The notes beneath the pieces are model-generated. The model saw only the letters and a list, made by a program, of their open reading frames with translations. It did no database searches and had not been told where the DNA came from. Positions 31,901 to 42,274 of a stretch of 64,000 bases of DNA are shown here, one piece after another (positions within the stretch are counted from its first letter, which is position 1; each line of letters begins with the position of its first letter). The position numbers and the translations under genes are program-made. Location of the stretch: NCBI RefSeq assembly GCF_024679245.1, contig NC_090187.1:1013298-1077297 (forward strand), in the 5' to 3' direction. The stretch is from Pseudorasbora parva (taxonomy: Eukaryota; Chordata; Actinopteri; Cypriniformes; Gobionidae).

Positions 31901-34900
31901 CGAAGGGAAGCGTGACGAATTGGTGCAATCCGAACGGCGTGGTGAAGGCTGTTTTTTCTTTGGACAATGGAGACAAGGGGATCTGCCAATAGCCCTTCGT
32001 TAAGTCCAATGTCGAATAAAATCGAGCCGTGCCCAGCCGATCAAGCAACTCGTCAACCCGCGGCATTGGATACGCGTCGAATTTCGACACTGCGTTCACC
32101 TTGCGGTAGTCCACACAGAACCTGACCGAGCCGTCGGTTTTAGGGACCAAAACGATCGGGCTCGCCCAGTCACTGTTGGACTCCTCTATTACTCCCATAT
32201 CGAGCATTGCCCCTAATTCTTCCTGAACTACTTTTTTTTTGTGTTCAGGTAAACGATACGGCCGGCTGCGAACTACCACGCCCGGCTCGGTCTCGATATG
32301 GTGCTGAATTAAGTCGGTACGGCCCGGTAGTGGCGAGAACACGTCGGCGAATTCCGCCTGTAGTTTTGAAAGATCAGTGAGTTGGGACGGTGAGAGGTGA
32401 TCTCCCCCAGGGGCCAGTGCGACCGATTGTGCTTTGATGCTCGCCTCTGGCCCGAGATCATCCTCTCCCCCGATCACCGTCGCCAACAACACTGATTCGA
32501 CCTCATTCCATTTCTTCAGGAGATTGAGGTGATATATTTGCCGTGCTCCGTTCCTATCGGACCGTATCACTTCATAATCGAGATCTCCAACCTGTCGAGC
32601 GACCTCAAACGGCCCCTGCCATTTCGACATTAATTTAGAGCTCGATGTCGGGAGTAATACAAGCACTTTCTCTCCCGGTGTGAATTTGCGTAGTCTCGTA
32701 CCCCTGTTATACGACCGGCTTTGGCGGTCCTGGGCTTGCAACAAATTCTCCCTAGATAGCCGCCCCAAGGTGTGGAGTTTTGTTCGCAAGTCCAGTACAT
32801 ATTGAATTTCGTTTTTGGCCAAAGAAGGCCCCTCCTCCCAAGTTTCTCGTAGGACGTCCAGCACCCCACGGGGCTGTCGTCCGTAGAGAAGCTCGAAGGG
32901 GGAAAACCCCGTGGAGGCTTGCGGGACCTCTCGCACAGCGAATAAGAGGGGTTCTAACCACCGATCCCAATTTTTGGCGTCTTCCTGTACGAATTTACGG
33001 ATCATGGATTTAAGAGTGCGATTAAATCGTTCGACCAAGCCGTCTGTTTGTGGGTGATAGACGCTTGTCCGAATCGATTTGATGCCCAATAACCCGTATA
33101 ATTCGCTTAACGTGCGTGACATAAACGCCGTGCCTTGATCAGTGAGGATTTCCTTCGGAATCCCCACTCGGGAGATTAAACGAAACAGTGCGTCCGCAAC
33201 ACTCTTCGCCGAGATGTTGCGGAGAGCCACTGCTTCCGGATATCGTGTTGCGTAGTCCACGATAACTAGCGCAAAACGATGTCCGCGTGCGGATCGCTCT
33301 AATGGCCCGATGAGGTCCATCGCAATTCTCTCGAAGGGGACCTGCATTAATGGAAGGGGGCGCAATGGCGCTTTTGGGGAGGCCAGGGGATTCACCAACT
33401 GACATTCAGGACAAGACGCGCACCACCTGCGCACATTGTCGTGAATGCCTGGCCAAAAAAATCGGGTCATTAAACGATTCAGCGTGGCCGCCTGTCCCAG
33501 GTGGCCCGCCATTGGGTTAGAGTGAGCCGCCTGGAAAAGCATTTCCCGGCGGCTCTTTGGTACTAACAACTGGGTTGTATCCACTTTTGTCTGAGCGTCT
33601 TGGGTCACTCGATACAACCTATCCTTAATTATGGCAAAATAAGGATACGTGACGGGCAAGGCGGGTTGAAGGGACTGACCGTCGATAGTGCGGACCTGTT
33701 GGAAAGCATGTTTTAGAGTCTCATCTTGGGACTGCTCCAGAGGGAAGTCATCGCGGTCCGAGAGAATCAGTCTCTCGACCCCGCTCGTTTCCTCTGAAGC
33801 GGTTCCCGAGGGCCCCGCATCAGTCTCGCCAACCTGCACTCGCATCGCCCCGTTCCTAGCCTTGTTCTCCCAAGCGGCATCCGCGCATAACGACCCCAAT
33901 AATGCCGGAAAGGCGGGCCAATTTGTCCCCAGAATTAGCGGATGCCGGAGGTGGGGACTAACCGCCACCTCAACACTATGATTTTCTCCCCTAAACTGTA
34001 TCGTGACTGGGACAACCGGATATTCCACCACATCCCCGTGCACACACCGCACCTTAACCATGCGGCTTGTATCCAATGCCCCCGGTTGCATCAGGCTTTG
34101 ATGGATCGAGGTTTGGTTACAGCCGGAATCCACCAAGGCCTGATATGTACCCCCCTTGATACTCACAGGAATTTGGTACTCTCCTGCTTGATCAGGGGTG
34201 GTCCGCTGGAAGTCCGGGACCCGGATCATTGTCCCGACGTCCATCATCGGACATCGGTCCACAAAATGGTCCGGGTCGCCGCACCGCCAGCAGGCCAGCC
34301 CAGGCCTGCCCGCCGCCCCTGCGGCGGGGAGTGGATTGGAAAATGAGCGCGGAGGGGGGGTGGAACCGGAACCGTTATCCCCGCCCGACCCCAGCAGCCC
34401 CGCCCCCCTGGGCGGGGCCCTCGAACTCCCGTATTGCCCTGGGCCCATTCCACCCCGACCTCTGGGGGGAATACGAGGGGGCCCTGGAGGGCGGGACCTA
34501 GGGAGAGGGACAGGGCGAGAAGGAGAGACAGAGGGGGGAGAGAGAGAGGGAGAAGTTAGTAGGGGCTCGCCGACCCCCGGGCACGCCACCAGATGGTCCT
34601 CCGCCAGGTTGATGGCCGTCGTCAGCGACGTGGGCCGGTGGCACTGGACCCACTCGGCGGTCTTCCTGGGGAGCCGAGCGATGAACTGCTCCAGTACCAC
34701 CAGATTGACGATGTGGTCCACGTCGCTTCCACCGGCCAATAGCCATTTGCGGCACTCGTCCCGGAGCTGTTGGGCCATCGCGAAGGGCCGACCGGCCTCA
34801 CCCCACGCCAGCGAGCGGAACCGCTGTCGATGCTGCTCGGGGGTCCGGCCGACCCGCTGGATGATGGCCCTCTTTAGGTCTTCATAATCCAGGAGGTTCG

Positions 34901-37900
34901 CCACCGGCAGTTGTTGAGCGGCCGCCTGGGCTTCTCCCGTGAGCAGTGGTATGAGGCGCACCGGCCACTGTGCCCGGGGCCACCCGCAGGCCTCCGCTGC
35001 CTTCTGGAACAGTTCGATGAAGGCCTCGGGATCGTCCTGTGGCCCCATCTTATGTAGGGGCACGTGGACCGGTGCGCTGGCGAGCCCGGCGGCTTCGGTG
35101 CAAACCTCCCGGGCTGTCCAGCTCCGGAACCTCTCGCGGTCCTCTTGCTGGCCGCGGACGATGGCCTCGAAACGGCGCTCCTGGTCCGCCCGCAGGTCCA
35201 GCATGGACTGGTGTTGTTCCTGGTGGAGGGCCGCGAGAGCGGTGATGATGTCCGCAAACGGCGTGGCGGAGGGCGTTGGTGTTGTCATGGCGGCGGCGCG
35301 GTCCTACTTCCTTCCCGGGTTTCGGCACCACTGTAGTAAGTTCGATAATGGAAGGAAGGAAGAGGACACGGGGGTCGGCTGGACGGTTGATACTTTCTTT
35401 ATTTATAACTCAAAACTTGTAATAAACTTCACAACACACACTGCGGTGTGGATTCTCATAGACGCTCGATTACTTCCGGGTCGGCACTTCCGGCTTCCGG
35501 TAACTCAGTCTCTGTGCGCTCGTATCAACCGTCCGATCTCTCTCTCTCCTTGATCTCCGGTTCCACCGAGGTTTTATTCCCTCTCCGCGCTCATTACTAG
35601 AACAAGAGACAGGTGTTATTAATCTGCTTCCAATCCACTCACTTACCGCTTGTCCCGCGGCTCTCTCTCCCGCTGCAGACCTCGCTGAACCACGCCCCCC
35701 TTGCCACAGTGCTATATAAATAAACTTGCCTTGCCTTGCCTTGCCTCTCTCTCTCTCTCTCTGGCATTGATTTAAGCACACGATCGATGTGCTTTGGTCA
35801 AAGCGTGAATGTAACCTCTGTTTGCTAATTGTCTTTCCGCTGAAACCTGTTCTTTGTCAGATCTAAATGACATTCAGCTTTTAAAGGGTTAGTTCACCCA
35901 AACCTGAAAATTACCCCATGATTTACTCCCGCTCAAGCCATCCCATTTATTCATTTAGCAGATGCTTTCATCACAACAAGTTCCAGAAGTACTATGTTTT
36001 GGACAGTAGCATAAGCTAGAATAGGGAGTGAATAGATCTGTCCATCATAAAAGTTCATCTATCCATCATAAAAGTGCATCTGTCCATCATAAAAGTGCAT
36101 CTATCATCATAAAAGTGCATCTATCATCATAAAAGTGCATCTGTCCATCATAAAAGTGCATCTATCATCATAAAAGTGCATCTGTCCATCATAAAAGTGC
36201 ATCTATTCATCATAAAAGTTCATCCATCCATTATAAAAGTGCATCTATCCGTCATAAAAGTGCATCTGTCCATCATAAAAGTGCATCTGTCCATCATAAA
36301 AGTGCATCTATCATCATAAAAGTGCATCTATCCATCATAAAAGTGCATCTGTCCATCATAAAAGTTCATCTATCCATCATAAAAGTGCATCTATCATCAT
36401 AAAAGTGCATCTGTCCATCATAAAAGTGCATCTATCATCATAAAAGTGCATCTGTCCATCATAAAAGTGCATCTATTCATCATAAAAGTTCATCCATCCA
36501 TTATAAAAGTGCATCTATCCGTCATAAAAGTGCATCTGTCCATCATAAAAGTGGATCTGTCCATCATAAAAGTGCATCTATCATCATAAAAGTGCATCTA
36601 TCCATCATAAAAGTGCATCTGTCCATCATAAAAGTTCATCTATCCATCATAAAAGTGCATCTGTCCATCATAAAAGTGCATCTATCATCATAAAAGTGCA
36701 TCTATCATCATAAAAGTGCATCTGTCCATCATAAAAGTGCATCTATCATCATAAAAGTGCATCTGTCCATCATAAAAGTGCATCTATTCATCATAAAAGT
36801 TCATCCATCCATTATAAAAGTGCATCTATCCGTCATAAAAGTGCATCTGTCCATCATAAAAGGGCATCTATCCATCATAAAAGTGCATCTGTCCATCATA
36901 AAAGGGCATCTATCCATCATAAAAGTGCATCTGTCCATCATAAAAGTGCATCTGTCCATCATAAAAGTGCATCTATTCATCATAAAAGTTCATCTGTCCA
37001 TCATAAAAGTGCATCTATCATCATAAAAGTGCATCTATTCATCATAAAAGTGCATCTATCCATCAAAAAAGGGCATCTGTCCATCATAAAAGTGCATCTA
37101 TCCATCATAAAAGTGCATCTGTCCATCATAAAAGTGCATCTATCATCATAAAAGTGCATCTATCCATCATAAAAGTGCATCTATCCATCATAAAAGTGCA
37201 TCTGTCAATCATAAAAGTGCATCTATCCATCATAAAAGTGCATCTGTCCATCATAAAAGTGAATCTATCATCATAAAAGTGCATCTGTCCATCATAAAAG
37301 TGCATCTATCATCATAAAAGTGCATCTGTCCATCATAAAAGTGCATCTATCATCATAAAAGTGCATCTATCATCATAAAAGTGCATCTGTCCATCATAAA
37401 AGTGCATCTGTCCATCATAAAAGTGCATCTATTCATCATAAAAGTTCATCCATCCATTATAAAAGTGGATCTATCCGTCATAAAAGTGCATCTGTCCATC
37501 ATAAAAGTGCATCTATCCATCATAAAAGTGCATCTGTCCATCATAAAAGTGCATCTATCATCATAAAAGTGCATCTATCCATCATAAAAGTGCATCTATC
37601 CATCATAAAAGTGCATCTGTCAATCATAAAAGTGCATCTATCCATCATAAAAGTGCATCTGTCCATCATAAAAGTGAATCTATCATCATAAAAGTGCATC
37701 TGTCCATCATAAAAGTGCATCTATCATCATAAAAGTGCATCTGTCCATCATAAAAGTGCATCTATCATCATAAAAGTGCATCTGTCCATCATAAAAGTGC
37801 ATCTGTCCATCATAAAAGTGCATCTATTCATCATAAAAGTTCATCTATTCATCATAAAAGTGCATCTATCCATCATAAAAGTGCATCTATCATCATAAAA

Positions 37901-40900
37901 GTGCATCTATCCATCATAAAAGTGCATCTATCATCATAAAAGTGCATCTATCCATCATAAAAGTGCATCTGTCCATCATAAAAGAGCATCTATCATCATA
38001 AAAGTGCATCTATCCATCATAAAAGTGCATCTATCCATCATAAAAGTGCATCTATCCATCATAAAAGTGCATCTATCCATCATAAAAGTGCATCTATCCA
38101 AGACATCCTATAACTTTGATTATATTTGTTTGAAAGAAGAATGACATTTACCTGGCAAACCTGGCAAAGAGTGATCAAAGTTCTCATCAAAGGTTGTGAT
38201 ACTCATGCGTTGTATTTCAGTTTTACAGTTTTAAATATGGGTAACCCCCGGACTTGTATGCACTGGTATGGACTTTAGCCAGGACATTTATTAATATAAC
38301 TCTGATTGTGTTCGTCTGAAAGAAGAATATTTGGGGCTAATATCTGACTGTATATGCACAGAACTGAGAGAACTGTCCTGTAAATTCACAGCGCTAGAGC
38401 TAAAGAAACAGACTACCGTAGATACTACCGTCACCAACACATCACTCAATGAGGAGTCAGCAAGACTCACAAACATCATGTTTGGCACGTTGTTATTTTG
38501 CCACATAAGTATTTCTGTGTACCTTTTAGGTTAATATGAGCATTATGGCTTGTGTTTAACAAGAGAAACCATAAAAGTCTATAAGCCATTAATCACTATA
38601 GCTTTGGCATAAAATTGTGCTTAACATACACTTACGTTGAAATCGTGTTTAGAAATTAATTATTTTCATTCAGCAAGGACAGCAGTTAGGATGCACACAC
38701 TTTTGGGCTCCCAGAGATCGGTTTTATTAGTGGTAACAGAAACTGAAAATATAAAAATATAATCTATTCGCCAGTTCACGAAAAGAGAGGTTATAGAGGG
38801 CAGAGAGAGAGAGACCCCAGGCTCAGTTCATCGAAAAGAAAATGATCTAACTAGAGTCGCTAGTTGTGTAGCCAACCATTACCTGATCGTCAACTCAATA
38901 ACAGGGCTCCAGACTGCGATCAGGGCTGCATTTCCCAGAAGCCTAACAGCAACATTTCACACTAACTAAAGTTTGAAAGATGGAATCGCGAAGAACGGGA
39001 CCTTTAAACAACGTGGAGCTGGACGTGAACATTAGAACTGCATCGGACTAAAACTAGCAGAAAACGCTTGCGTCTGGCGTCACATTGAGCCGGGTGTATA
39101 ATAGGACCCTTTGTGCCAAACAAGCTCTTTTATTTAACAAAAAACAAAACAAAAGATGGAATTACCACTATAACCAGTAGGTGGCAGCAGAGGAGCACTT
39201 GTTTGACTAATTTACACTCCCATTTCCTAATATATGAAAAAAGTAGAAAGTCACAAACCAGGTCTGAAATCTAATTATGAGAGCACAGTTTGATTTCAGG
39301 CATTGATTTCACTATGATTTCAATCTCTAACATGGCCTTACAAAGAGATTCTACTTCAGATAAATGCTGTTCTTTTGATCTTTCTATTCATCAAAGAATC
39401 CTGAAAATGAAAATGTATGACGGTTTCCCAAAAAATATGAACTGATAATAATCATAAATGTGTGTTGATGATCAGATCCTCGTATGAGAATGATTAGTGA
39501 AGGATCACTGAAGACTGGAGTAATGTTGATAAATTCAGCTATGATCACTCAAGGAATGCGAAGCTGAAACCCGTGTCCTGCAGACGTCTGTGCGCAGCGG
39601 TTCTTAAAGCGCTGACTCCAGCTGCAGTCCACTCTTTGTGAATCTCCTCCACATTTTTGAATGGGTTTTGTTTCACAATCCTCTTCAGGGTGCGGTTATC
39701 TCTATTGCTTGCACACTTTTTTTCTACCACATCTTTTCCTTCCCTTCACCTCTCTATTAATGTGCTTGGACATAGAGCTCTGGGAACAGCCGGCCTCTTT
39801 TGCAATGACATTTTGTTTCTTGCCCTCCTTGTCTAAGGTGTCAATGGTCGTCTTTTGGACAGTTGTCAAGTTAGTAGTCTTCCCCATGATAGTGTCGCCT
39901 ATGCTGCGTCCCAATTCGCCGACTTATACTACATCCTAAAAGTATGTTCTCTTTTTGTGAAGAGGTATATACTTTTGAGTGTGTAGCAGAAAAGTATGGA
40001 AGCTTCGGGACTACTTTGCCATCTTTAACCGACTCTGTCGTTTACGAGCATCCCGTAGCCGTTTATCTGCCCTGTCAATCATCGTCAGATTCGTCACAGT
40101 TCAAATTCTCCACATTCAGATTAATCTCCTGCCGTATCGGAGAGAAATGTAGCCGCTCGTTGATCTGCCGTGTGTGTGTCTTTAATGCAGAGACTCTCCT
40201 CGTGTGTTTGCAGTTTAAATATAATGATGCATTTAAAAGTTAATGGCCAAACGTGTCATTACAAAATTCTCAATGCTGCTGCAGGTGAAATATAATGTGG
40301 TCAACACTGAACAAATATATTTTTGACAGGTTAAATATTGATAGTTGGTCACTCAAACCCCTTTATCTAAACCTTTCTACTCAACCGTCAGACTCGCACA
40401 TCCGCCATGTTTGTAGTTTTTTAACACTTTATCCGCGTTTGTAGTTCTAATCGATTCCTCGTCCAACTCGCAGTGGGTTGTGGGTAATATCAGCCATTAG
40501 AGTGCCCATCGATCCGCACTTTGAATTCGGACCGGAAATAGTAAACCATCCGGGAATCTTTGGAAAACTCTTTTCAACATACTACGATTGGGACACACTA
40601 ATTCTATTTTCGAATACTATTTAGGATGGATAGTGTGTGAATTGGGACGCAGGGCTAGTCTGAGAGATCATTTAAAGGCCTTTGCAGGTGTTTTGAGTGA
40701 ATTAACTGATTAGAGTCTGGCACCAGGTGTCTTCAATATTAAACCTTTTCACAATATTCTAATTTCCTGAGATCCTGAATTTGGGATTTTCCTTAGTAGT
40801 CAGTTATACTCATCAAAATGAAAAGAAATACACATTTTAAATATATCAGCCTGTGTGTAATGAATGATTATAATATAAAAGTTTCACTTTTTGAATGGAA

Positions 40901-42202
40901 TTAGTGAAATTAATCAACTTTTTGATGATAGTCTAATGATATGACTAGCACCTGTATATTCACACAGAGACCCGCTATTTTAATTTCTAATAATATTTCT
41001 GAATTTTTGATTAAATAAATGAGCCTTGATGAAACTCTCTAGTGTCTCTGGGAAATAATAAAGTCACTCACACTTTGATCATCATCATTTTCCATCATGT
41101 GATCGGCCACGTATCGAACGCCATCCACCGCCTCCTGAACCTCGGATCCCCAGTCTGCGGCCCTGCTCCCCCTCAGGTCCTGTGAGGAGTTGTGTCCATT
41201 GGGCAGGAAGTCGGCAGGCCGTGGGTCTCCTTTCCGAGAGCTGTAGCCGTAATGTGGTTGAGGGCCCTTGTTGTAAAAGTGTCCCGGTGATGAGAGAGCC
41301 GAGGCGGGCGGCATAGCCAGCAGCGCAGATGCCGATGACGATATGCCGGATTTACGAGGATCTGCGTAACCGAAGCCCAAAAGCGATCTGGGATCGGGAA
41401 GACGACGCTTCTCCCGCAGGCACTGCCGAGCCGAATTCCCTTGAGGTCTCTGCATGAAAAGCAACGCTGGAAGCTTGACCAGGAATACAAGCTTAACCCA
41501 GGCCGGCATGCTGTGCGTGCTTGGGGAGCGATGGTGCACGTTCAGCACACACACACTCGTGATGATGGAAAACGTGACCAGGACCATGGTGAACATCAGG
41601 TACTTCCCAATCAGGGGAACGTCCAGGGACGTCGGCGGCACAATCTTGGAGATCAACAGGAGGAAGACAGTAAGCGCCAGGAGGACGGAGATGCACAGCG
41701 TCATCTTTTCTCCGCAATCCGATGGCAGGTAGAAGACCAGGATGGCCAGCGAGGTGATGAGCACGCAGGGGATGATCAGGTTGATGGTGTAGAAAAGAGG
41801 CTTGCGCTTGATGATGAAGTCATACGTCAGGTCCACATAAGTAGGGTCCAAATCGCTGACCGTCCTCCTTCCCGGAAGAGCCAAGATGTCCCATTCGCCG
41901 CTGGGAGTGAAGTCGTCCATGCTGGCCACCGCAGACTTCAAGACCAGATCGATCTCGGTGTGATCGTACGTCCAGGAGCGGAACTTCAGCGTGCAGTTCT
42001 GCTGGTCAAAGGGAAAGTGCTTGACCTCGATCTTACAGGCACTCTTGTATATGGCAGGAGGAAGCCAGGCGATGCTCCCGTTAAACAGGACAATGGCGTT
42101 GGTGAAGACCGTCACTTCATACGTCCCATCAGCACTGAGGAACGGAAGAATATATATCACACATTCAAATCAGAATTGTCAAATCTTTCTATGGTCGACC
42201 GA

Positions 42203-42274
<72 letters not shown>

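Larger units (their letters stand above)
30592..35708 (-). mobile_element. Full-length Ty3/Gypsy LTR retrotransposon, Gmr1-type domain order
   Basis: A 5,117-bp element on the minus strand with two 377-bp LTRs, one base difference noticed. GTGCT lies at both outer borders (30587-30591 and 35709-35713), a 5-bp target duplication in the L2 3' UTR. It has a primer-binding site, a purine-rich tract and one long gag-pol frame. Integrase precedes reverse transcriptase, which is known for the Gmr1 group of deuterostome Gypsy elements. It is sense-oriented with respect to chrnb4. LTR near-identity and the open frame indicate a very young, potentially active insertion. Confidence 0.94.
39330..41036. 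mobile_element. Three-level nest: old repeat > Tc1 > non-autonomous element
   Basis: The outer repeat is split: its left part (39330-39555) has AGGATCACTGAAGACTGGAG, and its right part (40960-41036) has TTTTTGATTAAATAAATGAG. Inside lies a Tc1-like element (about 39556-40955), itself split by an element at 39904-40652. The right edge is about 30 nt from the chrnb4 exon 5 donor. Confidence 0.65.

Noticed and set aside
34198..34887. 229-codon plus-strand frame opposite Gypsy gag
   Set aside because: Antisense shadow of the gag region, which is G+C-rich; it has no recognisable domain, while the minus strand carries a clear gag-pol frame.
35313..35330. tRNA-Phe gene
   Set aside because: Only the 18 nt complementary to the tRNA 3' end are present, in the place of a primer-binding site; no cloverleaf surrounds it.
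41441..42205. 254-codon plus-strand frame
   Set aside because: Antisense of chrnb4 exon 5 and the adjacent intron; the minus strand encodes the receptor.
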